Below are positions 8,294 through 15,997 of a DNA stretch of 64,000 nt, one piece after another. Positions within the stretch are counted from its first letter, which is position 1. Each line of letters opens with the position of its first letter. The stretch lies in the NCBI GenBank assembly GCA_017744715.1, contig JAGIAT010000018.1:1-64000 (forward strand), given 5' to 3'. The stretch is from Niabella sp. Lineage in GTDB: Bacteria; Bacteroidota; Bacteroidia; Chitinophagales; Chitinophagaceae. Below the pieces are notes generated by a model. The model was not told where the DNA came from, made no database searches, and was given only the letters and a program-made list of their open reading frames with translations. The position numbers and the translations under genes were made by a program.

Positions 8294-9112
8294 CTATGGG
8301 AAAAGCTGTTGCTGATGGCGGGAAATCAGGGCAGCAGTCCGATCGCTGGCATAGGTGTTCCCGTTAAACGTTCTCACTTTCCGGATGCCCCGGAGTGCAT
8401 TGGTTAAAAACAGTTCGTCGGCCTCTTTTAATGCGTTCAGGGTACAGGAGCGCTCGGTAATTTCCGGCGCTGCAGCCAGCAGGTACGACCGGAATACGCC
8501 CGCTACGCAGCCGTCCGTAACAGGCGGCGTGAAAATTTCCCCGTTTTTGATCCAGAAGAGGTTGGAGATGACGGTTTCGATGGCCGCACCTTCTTTATTT
8601 TGAATCACACAGTCGTCCCAGTGGTACCGGTTGCAAAACTGCGCCGCACGGCTGTAGATAAAACCGTTGGACAGTTTTAACGGCGAGAAACGATGGGCGT
8701 CTTTTTGCAGTTCATTATAAATGCCAAGAGACAGGCCTTCGTCAGCCGCCGGCGTTGTAAACGGGTGCGCTTCTATCAGGTAGTGCACTCTGGATGGGTC
8801 AAAGAGCCCGCCATTGCCGTTTGAGAAGGAAATACGTACCCGTGCCTGCGCGGCACATTGATTGCGTGCACAGAGGTCCAGCAGCTGATCATAAAGCTGT
8901 TCGATGGTTACCCCTGCTGCAAAGACATACTCTAAAAGGGATATACTGCGGAGGATCCGCTCCCGGTGCAGCTCCCAGAGTGGTACCTGCGCATGGTGTA
9001 CCCGTATGGTTTCAAAGAAACCGTCTCCGTAGCGGTAACTTTTATTGGCGGCATCAATAGCGGGTAATGCCGCATCTGCAAAAACGCCGTTGGAACATAT
9101 ATAACGAATCAT
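8294..9112 (-). CDS. Class IV aminotransferase (PabC/IlvE-like)
   Basis: This is a PLP-dependent fold type IV enzyme of about 272 residues. The family includes aminodeoxychorismate lyase (PabC), branched-chain aminotransferase (IlvE) and D-amino-acid transaminase. SYRYGDGFFETIRV near the start is the conserved fold IV segment, SPLKLSN carries the likely PLP lysine, and CVIQNKEGAAIETVISNLFWI matches the strand that contacts the cofactor phosphate. The frame begins 10 codons earlier, but the ATG at 9112 (MIRYICSNG) fits family N termini. It lies 33 bases downstream of the DUF4296 lipoprotein. Length and the FFETIRV motif favour a PabC-type lyase, but the assignment is not firm. Confidence 0.8.
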   Translation of the reverse strand: MIRYICSNGVFADAALPAIDAANKSYRYGDGFFETIRVHHAQVPLWELHRERILRSISLLEYVFAAGVTIEQLYDQLLDLCARNQCAAQARVRISFSNGNGGLFDPSRVHYLIEAHPFTTPAADEGLSLGIYNELQKDAHRFSPLKLSNGFIYSRAAQFCNRYHWDDCVIQNKEGAAIETVISNLFWIKNGEIFTPPVTDGCVAGVFRSYLLAAAPEITERSCTLNALKEADELFLTNALRGIRKVRTFNGNTYASDRTAALISRHQQQLFP

Positions 9113-9145
9113 CAGTATATCGAAACCGCAGCAGCGGTGCATTTA

Positions 9146-9559
9146 TCAGGGTGCGGGAGCTCTTTTTGAAGCCGGCTCCGCTGCGGGCGATTGAGCGCGG
9201 GTGGTATCGGCTGCACCCGGGGTTTCCGTTTTTTTGGCTCTTTTTTGCTGTGCATTGATCGAATCCAGCATGGCTACAAAAATGTCGGGCTTGCGCTGGT
9301 AATATTCGAGGCTCTTCTCAAACTCTTTTTTTGAGATCTTATGCAAGGTGAAGATCTGTTTCAATGCCTGCTGGTTTACAACCGCCCGGTTCAGATCCGG
9401 GTAGCGGTTGTACACGTAGCCGTTTACAAATTCGCTGCCCTGGGCAATGTCCCATAAAACAGCCTGCATTTTATCCTGTGGCAAAACGTCTTTGGGCCGC
9501 CCCAATCCGCAGGCGGCAAAAGTTACACTCCATACCAGGATCGGTAATAATTTTTTCAT
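9146..9559 (-). CDS. DUF4296 lipoprotein
   Basis: This is a small exported protein of 137 residues. The signal peptide MKKLLPILVWSVTFAACG ends in a lipobox-like AAC, so it is probably lipid-anchored. The central part (DKMQAVLWDIAQGSEFVNGYV, then FTLHKISKKEFEKSLEYYQRKPDIFVAMLD) matches DUF4296, a Bacteroidota family of unknown function. The C terminus is a Pro/Ala/Lys-rich tail. Its start codon overlaps the coaBC stop by four bases (ATGA), so it is translationally coupled to coaBC. The link to coenzyme A synthesis is positional only. Confidence 0.8.
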   Translation of the reverse strand: MKKLLPILVWSVTFAACGLGRPKDVLPQDKMQAVLWDIAQGSEFVNGYVYNRYPDLNRAVVNQQALKQIFTLHKISKKEFEKSLEYYQRKPDIFVAMLDSINAQQKRAKKTETPGAADTTRAQSPAAEPASKRAPAP

Positions 9560-10767
9560 ATTGTTGTAGTGCCCGTTTTTACAATAGTGTCTATGATATC
9601 CTGTGCTACGGCCGTTTTTGATTTGGACGTAAAGCCGATCTTTTCACCTGTTTTTGAGTAAATGGTTATTTTATTGGTATCTGCACCAAACGCGGCCCCA
9701 TCGTTTAACGAATTCAGCACAATGTAGTCGGCCTGCTTTTTATGCAGTTTTTCAAGCGCGTGTACTTCTTCATCATTCGTTTCAAGGGCAAAGCCCAGGA
9801 GTAGCTGGTTACTGGTTTTTACAGCACCCAGGGAAGCCAGGATGTCCCTGGTTTTTACCAGGGTTATTTCCAGGTCTGTTTCCTGTTTTTTTATTTTGGT
9901 ATCGCTTACCGTTGCCGGTCTGTAATCTGCCACTGCAGCCGCCATTAATGCTATATCGGCCGAAGGAAAATGATCCATACAGGCCTGGTACATTTCTTCT
10001 GCGGATACTACTTTTACAAGTGTGATGCCCGAAAGATCCTGCTGCAAAACCGCAGGAGCAGGACCCAGTACCAGTACTACATCTGCACCACGCCGCTGAC
10101 ATTCTTTTGCCAGGGCATACCCCATTTTTCCGGAAGAGTGATTGCCAATAAAACGCACGGGGTCCAGCGCCTCCTGTGTGGGCCCGGCGGTTACCAGTAC
10201 TTTTTTGCCTTTCAGATCCGTACCCGGGGCCTGTTTAAAAAAAGTGTCTATTGCTGTCAGGATTGCTTCCGGTTCTTCCATGCGGCCCTCACCGATCAGT
10301 CCGCTGGCCAGTTCGCCGTAGCGGGGTGTAAGCACGGTATGGCCGAATGCTTTCAGCTGCTGAATATTTTTCTGCGTGGCAGGATGACGCCACATATCGT
10401 CATCCATTGCGGGGGAAACCATTACCGGGCAGGTGGCCGACAGGTATACCGAAAGCAACAGGTTATCGCAATGCCCCTGTGCCATTTTTGCCAGTGTATT
10501 GCAACTGAGGGGCGCTATCAACAGCAGATCGGCCCAGCGACCCAGCTCTACATGGTTGGCCCAGGTATTGCCGGATGCGATGTCGATAAGCACTTCATTT
10601 TTTGAGAGGGTAGATAACGTAAGCGGAGCTACAAAATCGCGGGCGGCCGGTGTCATGATCACTTTTACAACAGCCTTTTGTTTTACCAGCAGGCGTACAA
10701 GGTGTACGATCTTGTACGCAGCAATGCTGCCGCTGATTCCAATGACTATTTTCTTCCCTTCTAACAT
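9556..10767 (-). CDS. coaBC: Phosphopantothenoylcysteine decarboxylase / phosphopantothenate-cysteine ligase
   Basis: This bifunctional cytosolic enzyme catalyses two consecutive steps of coenzyme A synthesis. The 403-residue product has the normal length. The N-terminal CoaC half is a flavoprotein: GISGSIAAYK at the start binds FMN, WANHVELGRWADLLLIAPLSCNTLAKMA carries the catalytic His, and SPAMDDDMW matches the PAMN-type motif. The C-terminal CoaB half begins near residue 188 with KVLVTAGPTQEALDPVRFIGNHSSGKMG, the CTP/dinucleotide-binding segment, and includes KIKK. It overlaps the DUF4296 gene by four bases and lies downstream of rpoZ. Confidence 0.95.
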   Translation of the reverse strand: MLEGKKIVIGISGSIAAYKIVHLVRLLVKQKAVVKVIMTPAARDFVAPLTLSTLSKNEVLIDIASGNTWANHVELGRWADLLLIAPLSCNTLAKMAQGHCDNLLLSVYLSATCPVMVSPAMDDDMWRHPATQKNIQQLKAFGHTVLTPRYGELASGLIGEGRMEEPEAILTAIDTFFKQAPGTDLKGKKVLVTAGPTQEALDPVRFIGNHSSGKMGYALAKECQRRGADVVLVLGPAPAVLQQDLSGITLVKVVSAEEMYQACMDHFPSADIALMAAAVADYRPATVSDTKIKKQETDLEITLVKTRDILASLGAVKTSNQLLLGFALETNDEEVHALEKLHKKQADYIVLNSLNDGAAFGADTNKITIYSKTGEKIGFTSKSKTAVAQDIIDTIVKTGTTTI

Positions 10768-10926
10768 GCATCAAAAATAAGTCATCGGGGCGGAATACAG
10801 ATGTAATAAAATGATAAGAGTGGCGTTGCAGTTGGTGCGGTATGCAAAAGACAATCGTAGCCTGGATATGCAGAGAAGGCCATCCTGAGGAAAATAGAAT
10901 TCCGATCCCGCCGGCGGAGCATGAAA

Positions 10927-10962
10927 ACAGCCGCAACGGATAACGGCATCCACTGCGGCTGT
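10927..10962 (-). terminator. Hairpin after rpoZ
   Basis: ACAGCCGCA at 10927-10935 pairs perfectly with TGCGGCTGT at 10954-10962. On the minus strand a short T-run follows. It lies 22 bases after the rpoZ stop and probably separates bamD-rpoZ from coaBC. The loop is long (18 bases), so it is a moderate candidate. Confidence 0.5.
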
Positions 10963-10983
10963 ATTTCAAAATAGAATCAAACC

Positions 10984-11325
10984 TTAGCTGAACAATTCGT
11001 CTTCAGCCTTGCGGTAGTAAATTTTATCATCAAGGAATTCCTGGGTAGCCAGCAGGGCCGGGTTCGGCATTCTTTCGTATGCCTTGGAGATCTCGATCTG
11101 CTCTTTATTTTCATGGATCTCTTCCAGCGTATCGGTATGGCTGGCAAATTCATCCAGTTTGTTATGCAATTCTTCCTTTATCGAAATATTGATCTGGTTG
11201 GCTCTTTTGCTAACAATGGCAATAGATTCATATATATTGCCGGTTTTGTTTTTAATCTCCTGCAGGCTTTTGGTTTCTACGCTACTGGGAGTACCAACAC
11301 TAAGATGCCTTCTTAATTTGCTCAT
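10984..11325 (-). CDS. rpoZ: DNA-directed RNA polymerase omega subunit
   Basis: RpoZ (omega, the Rpb6 homologue) helps assemble RNA polymerase by clamping the beta-prime subunit. The 113-residue product has the core segment GNIYESIAIVSKRANQI followed by a helical stretch and an acidic tail (YYRKAEDELFS), as in Bacteroidota omega proteins. The frame is open 35 codons further upstream, but that part lies inside bamD. I chose the ATG at 11325, which overlaps the bamD end by 26 bases. The bamD-rpoZ-coaBC gene order supports the call. Confidence 0.85.
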   Translation of the reverse strand: MSKLRRHLSVGTPSSVETKSLQEIKNKTGNIYESIAIVSKRANQINISIKEELHNKLDEFASHTDTLEEIHENKEQIEISKAYERMPNPALLATQEFLDDKIYYRKAEDELFS

Positions 11326-12118
11326 TATTACTAAATTTTTGAATTTGAGATTGTGACATTGCCATATATTTTTCAATATCGGCTTTATATTTACTTTCTG
11401 GGAAACGATCGATGAACTCCTTGCATTCATCCATTACCTCCCGGAAACGCTCCGGTTTCTTATCAATGACGCTGTTTTCGGCAAAAAGATAGTAGGATTT
11501 TACCGACATCATTTTATATTGATCCGCTAACTGCGACTCCGGAAAGTTTTCCAGAAGGGCGGCAAAACTTACACCGGCTGCCCGGTAGTAGCCCATGTCG
11601 TAATACAGCTTTGCGCTTTTATAGTCTTTTATTTCCAGCTTGCTTCTCAGCTCATCCAGGATCCGGTTGGCTTCAGGCAGCCGCACCGAGCTGGGGTGCG
11701 TATTGATAAAGGTCTGCATCGCACCAATGGCCTTAAAGGTATTGCTTTGATCCAGTTCCGGTTTGGGCGATTGTTTATAAAAGTTATAAGCCCGCATGTA
11801 TTCCATTTCCTCAAATTTCGGACTATTGGGAAAACTTTCCATAAAGGTCTTGAAATAGTTCTCGGCCATCGCATAATCGCGTTGATAATAAGCGGAATAT
11901 GCATATTTATAGTAAATGTCCTGAAACTGGGGGGTGGTTTTGTAATACGGTAAAATGTCTTCGTAGATCAGCTGCGCCTTATTGTATTTCTTTTTAGCAT
12001 AAAAAGCGTCTGCCATCTTCAGTTTGTAGGCAGCATCCTTACTTTTTAAAATCTTATTCATGCCCGGCCCGCAGGACGACATTAAAAACAAGGCGGAAAT
12101 AATGACGAAAAACCTCAT
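11300..12118 (-). CDS. bamD: Outer-membrane assembly lipoprotein BamD
   Basis: BamD is the TPR lipoprotein of the BAM complex that inserts beta-barrel proteins into the outer membrane. The 272-residue product starts with a lipoprotein signal (MRFFVIISALFLMSSC, lipobox Cys16). TPR-like helices follow, including AYKLKMADAFYAKKKYNKAQLIYEDIL and YAYSAYYQRDYAMAENYFKTFMESFPNSP, and later repeats with FPESQLADQ and FPESKYKADIE. I chose the ATG at 12118 over an ATG 13 codons upstream because it starts the signal peptide directly. A consensus -7 box sits at 12127-12134. The 3' end overlaps rpoZ. Confidence 0.9.
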   Translation of the reverse strand: MRFFVIISALFLMSSCGPGMNKILKSKDAAYKLKMADAFYAKKKYNKAQLIYEDILPYYKTTPQFQDIYYKYAYSAYYQRDYAMAENYFKTFMESFPNSPKFEEMEYMRAYNFYKQSPKPELDQSNTFKAIGAMQTFINTHPSSVRLPEANRILDELRSKLEIKDYKSAKLYYDMGYYRAAGVSFAALLENFPESQLADQYKMMSVKSYYLFAENSVIDKKPERFREVMDECKEFIDRFPESKYKADIEKYMAMSQSQIQKFSNNEQIKKAS

Positions 12119-12126
12119 AAAGTTTG

Positions 12127-12134
12127 CAAAGTTA
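12127..12134 (-). promoter_or_regulatory. Candidate -7 box for bamD
   Basis: On the minus strand this reads TAACTTTG, matching TAnnTTTG. It is only 9 bases upstream of the chosen ATG, so the leader would be very short. It argues against the start codon 13 codons further upstream. Confidence 0.45.
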
Positions 12135-12218
12135 ACTATAACCCTGCAAATATTCATAAAAACCTTAGCTACCCAAAAAATGAGGCGTTAAGCTTTTGAT
12201 AAAGAGATGTTTGTTGGC

Positions 12219-13022
12219 TTATTTATTGGAATTGCTGGCCAAAAACTGATCCAGGGCGGTAATCATGCTGGGCGTTTTGGGTAAAGGCGCCACAATTTGA
12301 GGCTTTAAGCCCGCCTTGATAGCCGCTTCCTTTGTATTGTCGCCAAAGGTACCGATCACGGTTTCGTTTTGCTCAAAGTCGGGAAAATTGTCGAACCAGC
12401 TCTTTACGCCACTGGGTGTAAAAAAACAAAGCACATCAAACTTCTTATTGCCCAGCGATTTTTTTACATCATTGCTCTTTGTCCGGTACATAAACGCCAG
12501 GTCAAACGAACAATCATGTTGTTTGAGCCAGCTGATAATTTCGTTATCCTGCTGGTTCTCAGAACATACATAAAGGAAGTTGAGATTTTCTTTATGTTTA
12601 TTGATCACATCCAGCAGGCTTTTATTGCTGCCGTCTGTGCCGTAAAATACTTTTCTTTTACGATAAAGGATGAATTTTTGAAGATACAGTGCTACGGCTT
12701 CTGTGATACAGAAGTATTTCGTATCCTGTGATACATTGATCTTCATTTCCTCACAGGTTCTGAAAAAATGATCAATGGCATTCCGGCTGGTAAAAATAAC
12801 CCCTGTATACGTAGGGATGCTGATCTTTTGGCGTCTGAAATCTTTTCCGGAGATGGGTTCCAGCATGATCAGGGTCTCAAAATCCAAGGTAACACCATGC
12901 TTTTTTTCAAGGTCGAAATAGGGGGATTTTTCGCTCTTTGGTCTTGGCTGGCTGATAAGTATATGCTGCATTTTTCCTGCTTCAGGCTTCGCCACGGGTT
13001 TTGTTGCTACGTTACTTGACAT
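12219..13022 (-). CDS. hemD: Uroporphyrinogen-III synthase
   Basis: HemD closes hydroxymethylbilane with inversion of ring D to give uroporphyrinogen III in heme and siroheme synthesis. The 267-residue product shows the two-domain pattern of this poorly conserved family: ILISQPRPKSEKSPYFDL near the start, GVIFTSRNAIDHFF for the first domain, then KFDVLCFFTPSGVKSWFDNFPDF and VIGTFGDNTKEAAIKAGLKPQIVAPLPKTPSMITAL at the C-terminal end. The last segment is the usual closing motif. A consensus -7 box lies 23 bases upstream of the ATG. The gene follows the DUF4271 gene with 10 bases between them. Confidence 0.88.
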   Translation of the reverse strand: MSSNVATKPVAKPEAGKMQHILISQPRPKSEKSPYFDLEKKHGVTLDFETLIMLEPISGKDFRRQKISIPTYTGVIFTSRNAIDHFFRTCEEMKINVSQDTKYFCITEAVALYLQKFILYRKRKVFYGTDGSNKSLLDVINKHKENLNFLYVCSENQQDNEIISWLKQHDCSFDLAFMYRTKSNDVKKSLGNKKFDVLCFFTPSGVKSWFDNFPDFEQNETVIGTFGDNTKEAAIKAGLKPQIVAPLPKTPSMITALDQFLASNSNK

Positions 13023-13032
13023 TAAAATTCAC

Positions 13033-14391
13033 CTAAATTGGGTGCAAAGGTACGCTATTCCCCGTTAAAAAATGTAAAATAAACTTGTAGATTACAAAGG
13101 CCGGCAATAGCTCAAAGGCAATAAAGTAAATAAAGAAATGAAAGAGGCTCACCTTATTGCTTTTCTGTATCATTTGAAGTGCCACGGTAAAACGATAGAG
13201 GAAGAGTGCACCGATGATCAGCCAGCTGAGCGTCCAGATAATGGTTTTAATACCCGTGCCGCCCAGCGATGTGATTACGATCACCGGAAGCAGAAATAGT
13301 ACGAGGATCTTGCTCACCAGGAAGATAAGGAAGATATAGGCATCGGTAAGATGCTGCAGTTTAAAAAGCCAGCCAAATAACTTTAGCAGGAAAAACTTGG
13401 CAAGATAGGCAACGGATACAATTGCAACGGCAAAGCCAAACAACTGCCAAAAAGGATAGGGCAATGCTTTCACCGTAAGTTGCTCCGCCATAAGTGCAAG
13501 ATAGTACCCCGTAACAAATACAAATAAAATGTTAAAAAGGAAAGACGGAAGTGTATTCTGACTAAGCTGTTGTTGCAGCTGGCGCTGTTTCAGTGTGCGC
13601 CGGAAAAACAGGGTGGTCAGGTCATTGAAGTATTTGGAAAACGCTGTCTTAAACCCGGCAAAGAGCAGCATGATACCTGCAAGCGTATAAAAGTAAATTT
13701 CCTCTCCCGGTTGTTTTACCCGTTTACTATAGGGGGTCACTACCGGGGCTTTGGAAAAGGCGTAATAGGGATGTCCTGCAAGGATCTGCCGGGTGCGGTT
13801 GAACAGCAGGACCTTTGCCGCATATCGGGCCTCTTTTTTAAGACTGTCTGCCATAGCCGTCCTGATCCGCGTAGAATCGATGACAACCGGCGGCAACGTG
13901 GTGGCTGTTTTGGCGGTATCCTTTTTTAAAGGAGCAGCGGTTGTTGCTTTTCGTACAGAGTCGCTCTGTACAACCGTTCTGGGATGATGCACGGCTTTCT
14001 TTAACGCAGCCGTATCTTTTTTTGCGCGTGGCGGAATGGGCGTTTTTACAGTGATGTTCTTTTTTCGCGTGGTATCTTTTTGAACAACCGGTTTCCGATT
14101 GATTAACGGAGTGGAAGAACGCGCTGTTTTTACGGGATTGCCGGCGGGTTTTTGTGTTACCGGAGCCGGTGCTCCTTTTTTTTCAGCAGCGGCCGGCTTT
14201 GTGGCCGGCTGTGTTTGTTTGGCTGCTGCGGGTTTTTTAGCGGCCGGCCGGGTGGTGGTCTTGCGCTTGGTACCCGGCTGGGCCACAGGATTTGCAGCCC
14301 GGGGCTGCTCTTTTGCACTGTCTTTTTTTTGAGCGGATAAATGGCTCATACAAAAGAAACTCAGAAAAACTATGATGAATAAACGGATCAA
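13033..14391 (-). CDS. DUF4271 membrane protein with Pro/Lys/Thr-rich linker
   Basis: This is a Bacteroidota-type DUF4271 membrane protein of about 452 residues. The proposed TTG start at 14391 gives a signal-like helix (IRLFIIVFLSFFCMSHLSAQ). Then come about 170 residues rich in Pro, Ala, Lys, Thr and Gln, with many PAAKK/TKPAA-like repeats, which should be disordered and outside the membrane. The C-terminal ~230 residues have six to seven hydrophobic helices, including FFLKLFGWLFKLQHLTDAYIFLIFL. I favour the TTG because a consensus -7 box (14413-14420) lies within the part that an ATG at 14511 would have to translate. hemD follows directly. DUF4271 has no assigned function that I can state, though its constant position before hemD suggests a link. 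Confidence 0.75.
   Translation of the reverse strand: MIRLFIIVFLSFFCMSHLSAQKKDSAKEQPRAANPVAQPGTKRKTTTRPAAKKPAAAKQTQPATKPAAAEKKGAPAPVTQKPAGNPVKTARSSTPLINRKPVVQKDTTRKKNITVKTPIPPRAKKDTAALKKAVHHPRTVVQSDSVRKATTAAPLKKDTAKTATTLPPVVIDSTRIRTAMADSLKKEARYAAKVLLFNRTRQILAGHPYYAFSKAPVVTPYSKRVKQPGEEIYFYTLAGIMLLFAGFKTAFSKYFNDLTTLFFRRTLKQRQLQQQLSQNTLPSFLFNILFVFVTGYYLALMAEQLTVKALPYPFWQLFGFAVAIVSVAYLAKFFLLKLFGWLFKLQHLTDAYIFLIFLVSKILVLFLLPVIVITSLGGTGIKTIIWTLSWLIIGALFLYRFTVALQMIQKSNKVSLFHFFIYFIAFELLPAFVIYKFILHFLTGNSVPLHPI
13045..13052 (-). promoter_or_regulatory. Candidate -7 box for hemD
   Basis: On the minus strand this reads TACCTTTG, a full match to TAnnTTTG. It lies inside the last codons of the upstream DUF4271 gene and would give a leader of under 20 bases. 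Confidence 0.45.
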
Positions 14392-14412
14392 AATAAAGGC
14401 ATCTTTGAAACG

Positions 14413-14420
14413 CAAAAATA
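14413..14420 (-). promoter_or_regulatory. Candidate -7 box for DUF4271 gene
   Basis: On the minus strand this reads TATTTTTG, matching TAnnTTTG. It lies 22 bases upstream of the TTG at 14391 and supports that codon as start. Confidence 0.4.
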
Positions 14421-14571
14421 ACAAGCTGCCCCCAATATTGCTGAAAAAGATGGCCGGGGCTGCTTTGGGTTGGCCGGTGGGTAACGGCACCGGTTTCATA
14501 AGAAGCGGCAACCGTATGTGTGGATTTGCTCAATTGCGGGAATTGTAATATTTTTCTGGAAAAGATTATTT

Positions 14572-15267
14572 ATGAAATACTGGTTATTGCTGGCGGGGCT
14601 TTTTATGCTGGGCTCTTCAAATGCTTCGGTTGTTGGCAACAGCGATTCTGCATTTAATTATGAGGGCAGCCGTTTTGAGAAGGGCGGGTTCATTTTGCAT
14701 TTTACATCGAATGAAACCACGTTTAGTGATGCTGTAAAAAAAAGAATGGTGGATGCTTTTTTTACCGTGTATCCCGCGCTGATAAAGGATTTTAACAACG
14801 GGGCGGCAAAGGAAGTGTTTTTTAAGGTAGATACGGCCTATCATGGCGTGGCTGCTACGGGCGGCGGAAAAGTGGTGTATGACCCGGTATGGTTTGTAAA
14901 GCATCCGGGTGATATTGATGTGGTGACCCATGAGGTGATGCATATTGTACAGGACTATGGAAGAAGTGTTGGCCCCTGGTGGATCACTGAAGGCATTGCG
15001 GATTATATACGGTTTAAATATGGCATTGATAACGAAGGTGCCGGCTGGAAACTTCCGGAGTATTCAGACCGTCAGAAATATTCAGACGGATACCGGGTAA
15101 CGGCACGGTTTCTTGCATGGATTGAAGCCCGGGTAAAAAAGGGTGCTGTAAAGGCGCTGAACACGGCGCTGCGCAATCACAGCTATACGGCAGACAGCTG
15201 GAAGGAGATTACCGGCAAACCGGTAGATGATTTATGGCTGGAGTATTCAAAAGCCCCAGCTTTGTAA
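14572..15267 (+). CDS. Secreted basic-secretory-protein (BSP) family metallopeptidase
   Basis: This 231-residue exported protein has a signal peptide (MKYWLLLAGLFMLGSSNAS) and then matches the BSP family (peptidases of plants and bacteria). GKVVYDPVWFVKHPGDIDVVTHEVMHIVQDYG carries the zinc motif HEVMH, and GPWWITEGIADYIRFKYG carries the expected downstream acidic region (WITEGIADY). The frame begins 18 codons earlier, but the ATG at 14572 starts the signal peptide. It is divergent from the DUF4271 gene. The substrate is unknown. Zinc-dependent proteolysis is inferred from the family. Confidence 0.85.
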   Translation: MKYWLLLAGLFMLGSSNASVVGNSDSAFNYEGSRFEKGGFILHFTSNETTFSDAVKKRMVDAFFTVYPALIKDFNNGAAKEVFFKVDTAYHGVAATGGGKVVYDPVWFVKHPGDIDVVTHEVMHIVQDYGRSVGPWWITEGIADYIRFKYGIDNEGAGWKLPEYSDRQKYSDGYRVTARFLAWIEARVKKGAVKALNTALRNHSYTADSWKEITGKPVDDLWLEYSKAPAL

Positions 15268-15316
15268 CAACAATGACATAGCGGTTGCCGGCCCTGTTGC
15301 GGCGGCTCATCAACGG

Positions 15317-15856
15317 TTACGGCCGATGTATGCTATAAACAAAATTAAGCCGGTCCGGCTCGCCATAATAGGCCACCCATTCTTCTCTTAGTTTTACCGC
15401 TCCCAGCTTTTCGATGGCTTTTTGTGAGCGGTAGTTTTCAGCCCCTATGTGAAAATAAACGGTGCGTACAAACCGGAAGATATATTCCAGCATCAGCTGC
15501 TTTACTTCAGTATTCAGCCCGGTGCCCCAGAACCTGGTTGCATAAAAGGTATAACCTATAAAGATGCTGTGTTCCGTTGGGTCGTAGTTATAAAACCGGG
15601 TGCTTCCGGCTACCGCACCTGCAGGCATCGCCTGGCAAAGAAAAGCGCCGCCGCTTTGTAAAGCGCCCTCAAAGAAGGTTTCAAATACTTTTCGCTGGTA
15701 CCTGTCTTTATTCGGGTGCATCTGCCAGATGGCCGGGTCGGAGGCAACGGCGTACAGGCGTTCAAAATCTTCCGCTTTCAATGGAATGAGCTTTACATGC
15801 GGATGCTCAAGAACGGGCTGGATGGAGAAAGGTGGGGTGATGGATTGACCAGGCAT
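15317..15856 (-). CDS. GNAT family N-acetyltransferase (RimJ-like)
   Basis: This 179-residue protein fits the Acetyltransf_3 branch of the GNAT superfamily. VKLIPLKAEDFERLYAVASDPAIWQMHP is the family N terminus. IGYTFYATRFWGTGLNTEVKQLMLEYIF holds the acetyl-CoA pyrophosphate loop in its FWGTGLNTE form. HIGAENYRSQKAIEKLGAVKLREEW is the closing Asn/Lys segment. The acceptor may be a protein N terminus or a small molecule. The gene stands alone, convergent with the BSP peptidase gene. Confidence 0.85.
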   Translation of the reverse strand: MPGQSITPPFSIQPVLEHPHVKLIPLKAEDFERLYAVASDPAIWQMHPNKDRYQRKVFETFFEGALQSGGAFLCQAMPAGAVAGSTRFYNYDPTEHSIFIGYTFYATRFWGTGLNTEVKQLMLEYIFRFVRTVYFHIGAENYRSQKAIEKLGAVKLREEWVAYYGEPDRLNFVYSIHRP

Positions 15857-15997
15857 ATAAAAGAGTTGAATCGCACGTGAAGATAGTTAAAAAACCGAGG
15901 TGGCGTTTTCGCGTTGTTCCGGCCGTGTATACACAAGCTACAATGTACATTGTTTGGGATCCGCAACTAAAACATAAAACGGACACATTGCCCTGCT

